From CAVQCJ01 sp963771835 (lineage in GTDB: Bacteria; Actinomycetota; Actinomycetes; Prado026): DNA of 64,000 nt. Below, in pieces: positions 25,935 through 36,497 of this stretch. The position numbers were made by a program, and so were the translations under genes. The DNA is taken from assembly GCA_963771835.1 (NCBI GenBank), contig CAVYVA010000001.1:372001-436000 (forward strand), read 5' to 3'. The notes beneath the pieces were generated by a model. The model was not told where the DNA came from and ran no database searches. It was given only the letters and a program-made list of their open reading frames with translations. How positions within the stretch are numbered: the first letter of the stretch is position 1; each line of letters begins with the position of its first letter.

Positions 25935-26927
25935 TGTCGTCCGGGCCCGGTGACGCCGAGGTCGCCACGGACTGGCCGCTGTGGGGAGGGACCGCCCGGC
26001 TGGTCGTGCGGGCCGGGCCCGACGCCGTGCTCGGCGAGGCCGCGCTGGCTGCCGCCCGGACCGAGGTGGACGTGGTGGTGGCCGAGGTGGACGCGGCGTG
26101 CAGCCGGTTCCGCGCCGACTCGGAGGTGTCCCGGCTCGCGCACGCCGCCGGTGCTCCCGTCCAGGTCTCCGAGGTGCTGGCCTCCGCGGTCGCCGCGGCG
26201 CTGCGGGCGGCCCGGCTGACCGACGGCGCCGTGGACCCGACGCTCGGCAACGCGCTGGTGGCAGCCGGCTACGACCGGGACATCGACGACCTCCGCGGCG
26301 GCGGACTCCGGCGGGCCCGAGCCGGCCGACGGTGTCGGGGGCGACGACCGCGGGCGACCGGACCCGGTCGCCACCCTCCGGCGACAGGCCGAGTGGCGGG
26401 ACGTCGTCCTCGACGAGGAGCACTCGACCGTGCAGGTCCCGGACGGCGTGCTGCTCGACCTCGGCGCCACCGCCAAGGCGTTCGCGGCCGACCGGGCCGC
26501 TGCTCGGGCCCACGACGCGGTCGGGATGCCGGTGCTGGTCAGCCTCTGCGGCGACATCGCCGTGGCCGGCACGCGCGAGGGCGAGCCGTGGCTGATCCTC
26601 GTGGTGGAGCGCCCGGAGGAGACCGACGGCCCGCTGGTCGACCTGCACGACGGCGGGCTCGCGACGTCGACGACCCGGGCTCGCCGCTGGGTCCGGTCCG
26701 GTCGTCCGATGCACCACCTGCTCGACCCGGTGACCGGCCTGCCGGTGCGCGAGATCTGGCGCACCGTCACGGTGGCCGCGGCCACCTGCCTGGACGCCAA
26801 CATCGCCTCCACGGCCACGGTCGTGAAGGGCACCCGAGGGCTCGCCTGGCTGGCCTCCACCGGGCTGCCGGCCCGGCTGGTCGCCGCCGACGGCACCGTC
26901 GAGACGATCGGCGGGTGGCCGTCGTGA
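25934..26927 (+). CDS. apbE: FAD:protein FMN transferase ApbE (one apparent frameshift)
   Basis: ApbE attaches FMN covalently to Thr of exported flavoproteins. The N-terminal half shows AACSRFRADSEVSRLAHAAG and LTDGAVDPTLGNALVAAGYD. The C-terminal half shows LLDLGATAKAFAADRAA, VLVSLCGDIAVAG, HHLLDPVTGLPV and CLDANIASTATVVKG. The frame changes near 26293, where ctccgcggcg carries one c more than ctcgcggcg, and deleting it gives DDLAAADSGG and a continuous protein. The length is 3n+1. The stop overlaps the GTG of the next gene. Confidence 0.85.
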
Positions 26928-27667
26928 CGACCGCCGCGACCGCGGCAGCCCTGACCTCCGTCTGGAGCGACCCGAAGCTCACGTGGTACCTGACCCGAGC
27001 GTTCGGGCTCGTCCTGCTCGTCCTGCTCACCGCGACGACCGTGCTCGGCGTGCTCACGTCCGCCGGTCGGTCCGGCGGGCGCGTGCCCGGCTTCGTCCGC
27101 ACCGACCTGCACCGCCGGCTCAGCGCGCTCTCGCTGGTGCTGCTCGCCGGCCACATCGTGGCCTCGGTGGCCGACAGCTTCGTGACGATCACCTGGCTGG
27201 ACGCGTTCGTCCCGTTCGTGACCACGTACCGCCCGCTCTGGCTGGGGCTCGGCACGCTGGCCTGCGACCTGCTGCTGCTGGTCGCGCTGACCAGCGTCCT
27301 GCGGCACCGGATGCCGCCGCGGGCCTGGCGCGCGGTGCATCTGTGCGCGTACGCGCTGTGGCCGCTGGTCGTCCTGCACACGCTCGGCACCGGGACGGAC
27401 GCGCGGTCGGGTCCTGTCCTCGCCCTCACGGCCGCGTGCACCGCCGCGGTGGTGGCCGCGGTCGGGTGGCGGCTGGTCCGCCGGCCGGGCCCCAGCCGCC
27501 GGCTGCGCCTGGCCACGCTGGTCGCCGTGCCGGCCGCGCTGCTGGCGACCGCGCTCTGGGCCTGGTCGGGCCCGCTGGCCCCCGGCTGGGCCAAGCGTGC
27601 GGGCACCCCGGCGCCGTCGGCAGCCCCGGTCCCTGCGGCGGCCGCGTCACCGTCGGCCGCCCGGTGA
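26924..27667 (+). CDS. Ferric-reductase-like transmembrane cytochrome
   Basis: The 247-residue protein has about six membrane helices and conserved His residues (LVLLAGHIVASVADSF, AWRAVHLCAYALWPLVVLHT) expected to bind two b hemes, as in the ferric-reductase-like/MsrQ superfamily. No cytoplasmic FAD/NAD domain is attached, so electrons probably come from the NuoF-like protein and ferredoxin encoded next. GTG at 26924 overlaps the apbE stop; a GTG nine bases earlier is also possible. Confidence 0.75.
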   Translation: MTTAATAAALTSVWSDPKLTWYLTRAFGLVLLVLLTATTVLGVLTSAGRSGGRVPGFVRTDLHRRLSALSLVLLAGHIVASVADSFVTITWLDAFVPFVTTYRPLWLGLGTLACDLLLLVALTSVLRHRMPPRAWRAVHLCAYALWPLVVLHTLGTGTDARSGPVLALTAACTAAVVAAVGWRLVRRPGPSRRLRLATLVAVPAALLATALWAWSGPLAPGWAKRAGTPAPSAAPVPAAAASPSAAR

Positions 27668-27679
27668 ACCGCCGAGACG

Positions 27680-29050
27680 GTGCCCGGACACGTCGCTGTC
27701 GGCACGGCCCGTCCGGCGTCCCCGGCTCCTCCTGCCGCTCTCGACGAGCGTCCGTCCGACGCGGCCCGGCTGCTGCGGGGCCTGCGACCGGACGGGCGGG
27801 CGCTCACCGTCGGCCAGCACCTGGCCGTGCACGGCCCGGTCCCGCCCGGGGCCTGGACCGGGCCGGCCGTGCTGGCGGCCGCGGAGGCGTCCGGGCTGCT
27901 GGGGCGCGGGGGCGCGCGGTACCCGCTGGCGGCCAAGCTGGGGGACGTCCGGGCGGCTCGCTCGACGATGCGGCGCCCGCTGGTGGTGGTGAACACCAGC
28001 GACAGCGAGCCGGCCGTGCGCAAGGACTCGGTGCTCGTCGAGCGGACACCGCACCTGGTGCTGGACGGTCTGGCCGCGGCCGCGCTCGCCGTCGGCGCCC
28101 GCGAGGCGGTGCTGTGGCTGCACCGCGGCCAGTCGACGGCTGTCGCGGCGCTGCAGGCCGCCCTGGACGAGCGGGCGGCCGCCGGCCTGCCCGGTCCGCG
28201 CACCCGGATCGAGCAGGGACCGGCGAGGTTCGTCTCCGGTGAGGCGTCCGCGGTGGTGCGCTACCTGTCCGGCGGTCCGGCCAAGCCCACGACGGCGCCC
28301 CCGCACGCTGCCGACCGCGGGGTGGACCGTCGGCCGACGCTGGTGTCGAACGCCGAGACCCTCGCGCACCTCGCGCTCGTCCTGCGGCACGGGCCGTCGT
28401 GGTTCCGTTCCGTCGGGACCGCCGACGAGCCGGGCACGGTGCTGGTGACCGTTACCGGCGCCGTCGCGGTCCCGGGCGTGGTCGAGGCGGTGACCGGTTC
28501 CCCGCTCGATCTGCTGGTCGGGGCGGCCGGCGGAGCGGTGGGCGGGCGCCCGGCCGCCTTCCTCGTCGGGGGGTACGCCGGGGCCTGGCTGCACCCCGAC
28601 CGGGCCGACGCCCGCTTCTCGCGGGCCGGGCTGGCGGCGTACGGCGCGGTGCCAGGGGCCGGGCTGCTGGCGGTGCTGCCCGCGACCGCGTGCGTCGCCG
28701 CCGAGACGGCGCGGCTGACGACGTGGTTGGCCGCGGAGGGCGCCGCCCAGTGCGGCCCGTGCCTGAACGGCCTGCCGGCCCTGGCTGCGGCGGCGCGGGC
28801 GCTGGCCGGCAGCGGGGCGGGGGCGGCCGAAGCGGCGGTCCGGATGGACCGCTGGGCCGCCATGGTCGAGGGCCGGGGCGCCTGCCACCACCCGGACGGG
28901 GTCAGCCGGCTGGTCCGGTCGCTGCTGCGCGAGCTTCCGGACGAGGTCGCCCGGCACGCCGGGGGCGGCCGTTGTCCGGACGCCCCGCCGCACGGCCTGC
29001 TCCCCCTGCCCGCGTGGAGCCCGGTGGGGGGTGCGGACCCGTGGCGCTGA
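27680..29050 (+). CDS. NuoF-like NADH:acceptor flavoprotein with Fe-S region
   Basis: The 456-residue protein resembles the 51-kDa subunit of complex I. The FMN/NAD-binding part includes SGLLGRGGARYPLAAKLGDV and RPTLVSNAETLAHLALVLRH, then an SLBB-like segment (VLVTVTGAVAVPGVVEAVTG). A C-terminal cluster region has AAQCGPCLNGLPALAAAAR and EGRGACHHPDGVSRL. It lacks the partner subunits of complex I in the window. It probably passes electrons from NAD(P)H to the adjacent ferredoxin. The last ten bases overlap the ferredoxin gene. Confidence 0.8.
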   Translation: MPGHVAVGTARPASPAPPAALDERPSDAARLLRGLRPDGRALTVGQHLAVHGPVPPGAWTGPAVLAAAEASGLLGRGGARYPLAAKLGDVRAARSTMRRPLVVVNTSDSEPAVRKDSVLVERTPHLVLDGLAAAALAVGAREAVLWLHRGQSTAVAALQAALDERAAAGLPGPRTRIEQGPARFVSGEASAVVRYLSGGPAKPTTAPPHAADRGVDRRPTLVSNAETLAHLALVLRHGPSWFRSVGTADEPGTVLVTVTGAVAVPGVVEAVTGSPLDLLVGAAGGAVGGRPAAFLVGGYAGAWLHPDRADARFSRAGLAAYGAVPGAGLLAVLPATACVAAETARLTTWLAAEGAAQCGPCLNGLPALAAAARALAGSGAGAAEAAVRMDRWAAMVEGRGACHHPDGVSRLVRSLLRELPDEVARHAGGGRCPDAPPHGLLPLPAWSPVGGADPWR

Positions 29051-29274
29051 CCGGGCCCGTGTCGTTGGTCGTCGACTGGCGGCGGTGCGACGGCAACGGC
29101 GTGTGCGCGGAGCTGCTGCCAGAGCTGATCGCCCGCGACGACTGGGGCTACCCCGTGATCGCGTCCGGGCCGGTCCCCGCCGAGCTGCACCGGCTGGCCG
29201 CACGCGCTCGAGCCGCCTGCCCGGCGCTCGCCCTGTCCCTGGAGACCCGCGGTCCGGTACGCGAGGACGACTGA
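29041..29274 (+). CDS. Ferredoxin, 3Fe-4S type
   Basis: The 77-residue protein has three Cys ligands, Cys-x5-Cys in RRCDGNGVCAELLPEL and a Cys-Pro in RAACPALALSL, the pattern of single-cluster 3Fe-4S ferredoxins. GTG at 29041 overlaps the end of the NuoF-like gene, so the two are coupled. It is the last gene of the rightward redox module, 25 bases from the convergent dop stop. Confidence 0.82.
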   Translation: MALTGPVSLVVDWRRCDGNGVCAELLPELIARDDWGYPVIASGPVPAELHRLAARARAACPALALSLETRGPVREDD

Positions 29275-29299
29275 CGGACCCGACCGTACGTCTTCGGTC

Positions 29300-30820
29300 T
29301 CAGCGCGCCGAGAGGGCCTCGAGCAGGTCGGCCGCGGTCGGGCAGCGGTCCAGCAGGGCACCGACGTGCGCCTTCGTCCCGCGCAGCGGCTCCAGGGTCG
29401 GGACGCGCTGCAGCGAGTCCTGCCCGGGGACGTCGAAGATCACCGAGTCCCACGACGCGGCGGCGATGTCGTCGGCGTACCGGCGCAGGCACTCCCCGCG
29501 GAAGTACGCGCGGGTGTCCTCCGGAGGCGCCGTCACCGCGCGCTCGACCTCGGCGTCGGTGAGCAGCCGCTCCATCCGGCCCCGCGCGACCAGCCGGTGG
29601 TACAGCCCCTTGTCCGGGCGCACGTCGGAGTACTGCAGGTCGACGGCCTGCAGCCGGGCGCTGTCCCAGCCGAGCCCGTCCCGGTCCCGGTACGCCTGCA
29701 GCAGCTCGAGCTTGGCCACCCAGTCCAGCTCCCGCGCGAGCAGCATCGGGTCGGCGGCCAGCCGGGACAGCACCGACTCCCAGCGGTCCAGCACGTCCAG
29801 GGTCTGCGGGTCCGCGTCGGCGCCCATCCGGTCCTCGACGTACTTGCGGGCCTGGTCCAGGTACTCGCCCTGCAGCTCGACCGCGGTCAGCCGGCGTCCG
29901 TCGCGCAGCTCGACCGTCGTGCGCAGGGTGGGGTCGTGCGAGACCTGGTGCAGGGCCGTGACCGGACGCAGCAGCGCGAGCTCGTCGCCGAGCCAGGCGT
30001 CCTCGATCATCGCCAGGACGAGCGCCGTGGTGCCCAGCTTGAGGTACGTCGAGATCTCGGCGAGGTTGGCGTCCCCGATGATGACGTGCAGCCGGCGGTA
30101 CTTCTCCGGGTCGGCGTGCGGCTCGTCCCGCGTGTTGATGATCGGCCGCTTGAGCGTCGTCTCGAGCCCGACCTCGACCTCGAAGTAGTCGGCGCGCTGG
30201 CTGATCTGGAAGCCGTGCTCGCGACCGTCCTGGCCGATCCCGACCCGCCCGGAGCCGCACATCACCTGCCGGGACACGAAGAACGGCGTCAGGTGGCGCA
30301 CGATCGCTGCGAACGGGGTCTCCCGCCGCATCAGGTAGTTCTCGTGCGTGCCGTAGGACGCGCCCTTGTTGTCGGTGTTGTTCTTGTACAGCGTGATCGG
30401 CCCGGTCTGCGCGGCCTGCGGCAGCGTCGCGGCGGCCTGGGCGGCCCTGGCCATGACCAGCTCGCCGGCCTTGTCCCACAGCACCGCGTCGCGCGGCCCG
30501 GTGACCTCCGGCGCCGAGTACTCCGGGTGGGCGTGGTCGACGTACAGCCGCGCGCCGTTGGTCAGGATGACGTTGGCCAGCCCGAGGTCCTCGTCGGTGA
30601 GCTGGCTCTGGTCGGCCATCGACCGCTCGAGGTCGAAGCCGCGCGCGTCGCGCAGCGGCGACTCCTCCTCGAAGTCCCACTTGGCCCGCCGGGCGCGCGA
30701 GGCCTGGGCCGCGTAGGCGTTGACCACCTGGGAGCACAGCAGCATCGCGTTGGCGCCCGGCTGGCCGGGCACCGAGATCCCGTACTCGGTCTCGATGCCC
30801 ATCACCCGGCGCGTGCTCAT
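29300..30820 (-). CDS. dop: Depupylase/deamidase Dop
   Basis: The 506-residue PafA paralogue removes Pup from substrates. The N-terminus MSTRRVMGIETEYGISVPGQ has the IETEYG motif. The segment RAKWDFEEESPLRDARGFDL, followed by DQSQLTDEDLGLANVI, is the Dop-specific loop absent from PafA. GDANLAEISTYLKLGTTALV and RPIINTRDEPHADPEKYRRL complete the match. Because Pup here already ends in Glu, deamidation should be unnecessary. Confidence 0.96.
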   Translation of the reverse strand: MSTRRVMGIETEYGISVPGQPGANAMLLCSQVVNAYAAQASRARRAKWDFEEESPLRDARGFDLERSMADQSQLTDEDLGLANVILTNGARLYVDHAHPEYSAPEVTGPRDAVLWDKAGELVMARAAQAAATLPQAAQTGPITLYKNNTDNKGASYGTHENYLMRRETPFAAIVRHLTPFFVSRQVMCGSGRVGIGQDGREHGFQISQRADYFEVEVGLETTLKRPIINTRDEPHADPEKYRRLHVIIGDANLAEISTYLKLGTTALVLAMIEDAWLGDELALLRPVTALHQVSHDPTLRTTVELRDGRRLTAVELQGEYLDQARKYVEDRMGADADPQTLDVLDRWESVLSRLAADPMLLARELDWVAKLELLQAYRDRDGLGWDSARLQAVDLQYSDVRPDKGLYHRLVARGRMERLLTDAEVERAVTAPPEDTRAYFRGECLRRYADDIAAASWDSVIFDVPGQDSLQRVPTLEPLRGTKAHVGALLDRCPTAADLLEALSAR

Positions 30821-30868
30821 GGGACGAGGGTAGGCGTGCCGGCGGCCGCGTGGGCCCGTTGGGCCTGC

Positions 30869-32536
30869 CTACAGGTACTGGCCGGTGTTGGCGACGGTGT
30901 CGATCTGCCGCCCGGCCTCCGGCCCCTTCTTGCCCTGGACCAGCGTGCGGATGAACACGATCCGCTCGCCCTTCTTCCCGGAGATCCGGGCCCAGTCGTC
31001 GGGGTTCGTGGTGTTCGGGAGGTCCTCGTTCTCCTTGAACTCGTCGATGCAGGCGTCGAGCAGGTGCGAGACGCGGATGCCGCGCTGGTCGCGCTCGAGC
31101 AGGTCCTTGATCGCCATCTTCTTCGCCCGCGCCACGATGTTCTCGATCATCGCGCCGGAGTTGAAGTCCTTGAAGTACAGGACCTCCTTGTCGCCGCCGG
31201 CGTACGTGACCTCGAGGAACTGGTTGTCCTCGCTCTCGGTGTACATGGCCTCGACCGCTCGCTGGACCATCGCGTTGACGGTCATCATCTTGTCGCCACC
31301 GTGCTCGGCCAGGTCGTCGGCGTGCAGCGGCAGCTCGGGCACCAGGTACTTCAGGAAGATGTCGCGGGCCGCCTCGGCGTCCGGGCGCTCGATCTTGATC
31401 TTCACGTCCAGTCGGCCCGGCCGCAGGATCGCCGGGTCGATCATGTCCTCGCGGTTCGAGGCGCCGATGACCAGGACGTTCTCGAGGCTCTCGACGCCGT
31501 CGATCTCGCTGAGCAGCTGCGGCACGATCGTGTTCTCGACGTCGGAGGACACCCCGGACCCTCGGGTCCGGAACAGCGAGTCCATCTCGTCGAAGAAGAC
31601 GATGACCGGCGTGCCCTCGGAGGCCTTCTCCCTGGCCCGCTGGAAGACCAGCCGGATGTGCCGCTCGGTCTCCCCGACGTACTTGTTCAGCAGCTCGGGT
31701 CCCTTGATGTTGAGGAAGTACGAGCGGCCCTCGGGTCGTCCGGTGCGCTCGGCGACCTTCTTGGCGAGCGAGTTGGCCACCGCCTTCGCGATCAGCGTCT
31801 TGCCGCATCCGGGCGGGCCGTACAGCAGGATCCCCTTGGGCGGGCGGAGCTGGTGCTCGCGGAACAGGTCCGGGTGCAGGTAAGGCAGCTCGACCGCGTC
31901 GCGGATCGACTCGATCTGCGCGGCCAGGCCGCCGATGTTGCTGTAGTCGATGTCCGGGACCTCTTCGAGGACGAGCTCCTCCACCTCGGACTTGGGGATC
32001 CGCTCGTACACGTAGTTGGAGCGGGGCTCGAGCAGCAGCGAGTCGCCGGCGCGCAGCGGCGCGTCGTCCAGCGTGGCCGCGAGCCGCACCACCCGCTCCT
32101 CGTCGGCGTGCCCGATCACCAGGGCGCGCTCGCCGTCCTCGAGGACCTCCTTGAGCATGACGACCTCGCCGACCCGCTCGAACTCCATCGCGCGGATCAC
32201 GTTGGTCGCCTCGTTGAGCATGACCTCCTGGCCGCGGCGCAGCTGGTCCATGTCGATGTCCGGGCTCACGGCGACGCGGAGCTTGCGGCCACCGGTGAAG
32301 ATGTCCGCGGTGCCCTCGTCGGCGCGCTCCAGGAAGATCCCGTAGCCGGAGGGCGGCTGGGCCAGCCGGTCGATCTCCTCCTTGAGGGCGACGATCTGGT
32401 CGCGGGCCTCGCGCAGGGTGCCGGCGAGCCGGTCCCCGCGAGCCGTCGCTGCCGCGAGCTCGGCCTGGGCAGCGGCGAGCCGCTCCTCAAGGGCGCGCAG
32501 GCGCGCGGTCCTGCTCTCGTCGTCGTACGCGGACAT
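30869..32536 (-). CDS. mpa: Proteasomal AAA ATPase ARC/Mpa
   Basis: The 555-residue protein has an N-terminal coiled coil (about residues 10-60) that captures Pup, OB domains, and an AAA module with Walker A LLYGPPGCGKTLIAKAVANS, Walker B IVFFDEMDSLF and sensor VIGASNREDMIDPAILRPGR. The C-terminus VANTGQYL ends in the Tyr-Leu docking motif for the PrcA ring. The ATG at 32536 has a GGGAGGTG site. It lies upstream of dop on the same strand. Confidence 0.96.
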   Translation of the reverse strand: MSAYDDESRTARLRALEERLAAAQAELAAATARGDRLAGTLREARDQIVALKEEIDRLAQPPSGYGIFLERADEGTADIFTGGRKLRVAVSPDIDMDQLRRGQEVMLNEATNVIRAMEFERVGEVVMLKEVLEDGERALVIGHADEERVVRLAATLDDAPLRAGDSLLLEPRSNYVYERIPKSEVEELVLEEVPDIDYSNIGGLAAQIESIRDAVELPYLHPDLFREHQLRPPKGILLYGPPGCGKTLIAKAVANSLAKKVAERTGRPEGRSYFLNIKGPELLNKYVGETERHIRLVFQRAREKASEGTPVIVFFDEMDSLFRTRGSGVSSDVENTIVPQLLSEIDGVESLENVLVIGASNREDMIDPAILRPGRLDVKIKIERPDAEAARDIFLKYLVPELPLHADDLAEHGGDKMMTVNAMVQRAVEAMYTESEDNQFLEVTYAGGDKEVLYFKDFNSGAMIENIVARAKKMAIKDLLERDQRGIRVSHLLDACIDEFKENEDLPNTTNPDDWARISGKKGERIVFIRTLVQGKKGPEAGRQIDTVANTGQYL

Positions 32537-32767
32537 GGCACACCTCCCGCCGGGTGCGGTCGTTTCGACCCTACCCGGGATGGCGCCGAACGCGACCCCG
32601 GTGGACCCCCCGCGTGTCCACCTCGACCGCGTTCGCGGATCGAGTGGGACCGTCGGTGCCAGGTGGTGCCGGTGCCGGCCGTCCCGTGACTGACTGGTGC
32701 ATCGGCAGCAGGCCGCCGTTCCCATAGGGGGTGCGGCCCAGTAGTTCGGATCGGTGGCAGGCCGTGG
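32537..32767. other. Intergenic region upstream of mpa
   Basis: The 231-bp stretch contains the ribosome site of mpa and, presumably, its promoter. No gene, repeat or clear promoter motif was recognised. Apparent frames here are frameshifted extensions of the upstream lipoprotein gene. Confidence 0.4.
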
Positions 32768-33369
32768 TCATCCGGCCGGGTCCAGCCGGTCGCCGCTGAC
32801 CTTCCAGGAGCGGTGCACGGTCGACGTCCGGGCAGCAACGCGGGACGGTCGCCGCGGAGTAGCCCACGCCGGTCACCTGCAGCGTCCCGGCCGCCTGGGT
32901 GAGCGTCCGCACCTCGATCTCGGCGCCGGCCGGGACCAGCGTCGCCGCGATGCGGGTCGCGGCAGCGCCGCCGGGGCGGGCGACCACGTACACCCCGCTC
33001 GGCGGGCTCCCGGCCGCCGAGTCGCAGTGCGCCACGACCACGGTCTCGCGGGTGCGTCGTGGCGACGTCCAGGCGGTGGTCGACGTGCACCGCGGTCCCG
33101 GTCGGGCAGCCGAGGGCGGACCGCAGTGCCGTGCTGGGCAGGGGCACCGGAGCCGTGGCGAGGGTCGGCGTGTCGCCGGGGGTCCGGGTCGCGGCCGGCC
33201 CCGCGGCGCTGCCCGGGTCCGCAGTCGAGACCGGGCCGCAGCCGCTCAGGACGGTCAGCCCGACCAGAGCGACAACAGCGATCTCGGCGACCAGGACCGC
33301 CGGGAACCCCGGCACTGCGGCCGGCCGGCGGCTCGGACGAACAGGGCAACAAGACACGAGCAGGTCCAA
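32768..33369 (-). CDS. Putative lipoprotein of unknown function (two apparent frameshifts)
   Basis: The N-terminus has a hydrophobic signal and lipobox (LVGLTVLSGC). The rest is reconstructed across two suspected inserted bases. The one near 33054 (ggtgcgtcgt) joins HRLDVATT to TRETVVVAHCDSAAG. The one near 32816 (gtgcacgg) turns CCPDVDRAPLL into CCPDVDRHRSWKVSGDRLDP before a stop at 32768-32770. The length is 3n+2, as two insertions predict. The mature part shows GVYVVARPGGAAATRIA and VTGVGYSAATVPRCCPDV. No family is recognised. The start is uncertain: TTG at 33369 or GTG at about 33357. Confidence 0.5.
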
Positions 33370-33450
33370 CGGGACGATTCGGGCGCTTCGGACGCTGGAC
33401 TGTAACCAGATCGTGAGCCCGGTCCGTGCGCAGGCGCGCCGCGCCGCGGC

Positions 33451-34312
33451 TCAGTCGGCGGGGTCGACGGGGGCGGACTTGGCCGGCCGGCGCCGGCGCA
33501 CCGGGGGCGTCACCCCGTCGGCGAGCCGCCGGGACCGGACGAGGAATCCGGTGTGGCCGATCATCCGGTGCTCGGGACGGACGGCCAGGCCCTCGACGTG
33601 CCACCCGCGGACCATCGACTCCCAGGCCACCGGCTCGGTGAAGCAGCCGTGCCCGCGCAGGTCCTCGACGGTCCGGGACAGCTGTGTCGTCGTGGCGACG
33701 TACGCCATCAGCACCCCGCCCGGGCTGAGGGCGTGCGCGGCCGCGTCCAGGCACTCCCACGGCGCCAGCATGTCGAGGACGACGCGGTCGACCTCGCCGC
33801 GGGCGACGTCGCCGGGCAGCGTCTCGGCGAGGTCGCCGACGACCAGGTACCAGGCCGGGTGCGGACCGCCGAAGAACGTCTCGACGTTGGTCCGCGCGAT
33901 GTCGGCGAAGTCGGAGCGCCGCTCGTACGACCGCAGGTGCCCGCTCGTGCCGACGGCACGCAGCAGCGCGCAGGTCAGCGCCCCGGAGCCGACGCCGGCC
34001 TCGACGACGCTCGCGCCCGGGAAGACGTCGCCCATCGTCACGACCTGGCCGGCGTCCTTGGGGTACACGACGGCGGCGCCGCGCGGCATCGACGAGCACG
34101 AAGTCGGCGTACAGCGGACGCAGGGCCAGGTAGTCGACCCCGCCGGTGCTGCGGACGACGACACCCTCGTCCGAGCCGATCAGCTCGTCGTGAGCGATGG
34201 AGCCCTTGTGGGTGTGGAAGTCCCGGCCGGCCTCGAGGGTGACGGTGTGCATGCGGCCCTTGGGGTCGGTCAGCTGCACCCGGTCCCCGACGCGCAACGG
34301 CCCTCGGCTCAC
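33451..34312 (-). CDS. trmI: tRNA (adenine-58-N1)-methyltransferase TrmI (one apparent frameshift)
   Basis: The enzyme methylates A58 in the T-loop of tRNA. The N-terminal domain reads RVGDRVQLTDPKGRMHTVTL and HTHKGSIAHDELIGSDEGVV. The SAM-binding motif is ASVVEAGVGSGALTCALLRA, followed by VDRVVLDMLAPWECLDAAA. The frame breaks at about 34093, where one extra c separates YADFVL from the family-typical SMPRGAAVVYPKD. The length is 3n+1. GTG at 34312 starts the gene, 14 bases after the site-2 protease stop. Confidence 0.88.
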
Positions 34313-34326
34313 GGCGGGCAACGCTC

Positions 34327-35446
34327 TCACACCTGCGCGAGGACCCGCTCCACGTCGGCGGTCGCGAGCACGCCGGAGACGCCGCCGCTGCGGTCGACCA
34401 CGAGGTACTCGGTCGCCGGCTGCGCGCGCAGCGCGTCGATCAGCCGCGGGCCGGTCAGGTCGGCCGCCAGCACCATCCCGGGGACGAGCGCGCGGGACAC
34501 CTCGCCGACCGCCACCCACGGGCGCCGCTCGACCGGGGTCGCCGAGACGGCCGCCTCGCTGACGATGCCGGTGGCCCGCCCCTCGCCGTCCACGACGACC
34601 AGGGCGCCGGCGCCCGCCTCCCCCAGCTGGCGCAGCGCCTCCGCCAGCGGTGTCGCCGGCGCGACCGCGATGGAGGGCCGGACCAGGTGCCGCAGCGCCA
34701 GCAACGGGAGCCGGCTGCGCACGCGCACCGACCGCAACGCCTGGGTGGACCCCGTCCACAGCACCACGGCCAGGATGAACGCCCACACGATGAGCAACGG
34801 GCTCGGGGCCAGTCCGCTCAGCGCGCCGACGATGAACGGCAGCGCGGCGGTCAGGACTGCCACGCCGCGACCGGCCCAGGCCGCGAACAGCGTGCCCTTC
34901 AGCTCGTCGCCGGTGAGCCGCCAGACGATCGGCGGACAGCATGCTCCCGCCGTCCAGCGGAAGGCCGGGCAGCAGGTTGTAGACGCCGACGATGACGTTG
35001 GAGAGCGTGAGCTGCCAGAGCACCAGGTGGGCGAGCCCGTCCGCGGGCGCCACCTGCAGCAGCCCGAACCCCGCCGCGGCGATGGCGAGCGTGGCCGCCG
35101 GACCCGCCGCCGAGATCGCGAAGCTGCGGCCGGCCGTCTGCGGCGAGCGGCCCAGGTCCGTGACACCGCCGAGCATCGACAGCGCGACGGACCGCACCGG
35201 CAGGCCGTACATCTTGCCGACGGCGGCGTGGGCGAGCTCGTGGACGAGGATCGACAGGTAGAGCAGGACGGCGAAACCGGCCGCGAGGAGGTAGGCCCGG
35301 TTGTCGATCCCGGGATCGATCTCCTTGAGCCGGGGCAGGAAGGCCACCGTCACCAGCGCGCCGGTGACGAACAGCGACAGATCGGCGTAGATGGGCACTC
35401 CGAGGAACCTGCCGATGCGCAGCGAACCGGCTCGACCCGATGCCAT
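34327..35446 (-). CDS. Site-2 protease family membrane metallopeptidase with CBS domains (one apparent frameshift)
   Basis: The protein has several membrane helices with the zinc motif ILVHELAHAAVGKMYGLP (HExxH) and the third-ligand motif NLLPGLPLDGG (LDG). After the membrane core come two CBS domains (LVRPSIAVAPATPLAEALRQ; ADLTGPRLIDALRAQPATEY). The frame shifts at about 34932, where an extra base separates DGGSMLSA from IVWRLTGDELKG. The length is 3n+1. ATG at 35446 has a strong GGAGGAGGG site. It probably cleaves a membrane protein such as an anti-sigma factor. Confidence 0.87.
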
Positions 35447-35524
35447 CAGTGCCCTCCTCCCATGCGTCGAGGGTAGACGGCGATGCGCCAAGGGGTTGTC
35501 GGCCGGCTGGCCTACAGTCCGGGC

Positions 35525-36467
<943 letters not shown>

Positions 36468-36497
36468 CGCGGAGCCGTCGAGGACGGTCCTAGGGTC

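Noticed and set aside
27680..29050. Start of a complex I (nuo) operon
   Set aside because: Only a NuoF-like protein and a ferredoxin are present, without NuoE, NuoG or membrane subunits.
29366..32689. Very long plus-strand open frame opposite dop and mpa
   Set aside because: It mirrors two highly conserved minus-strand genes, has no family motifs and shows the Arg/Gly/Val-rich composition of antisense GC-rich sequence.
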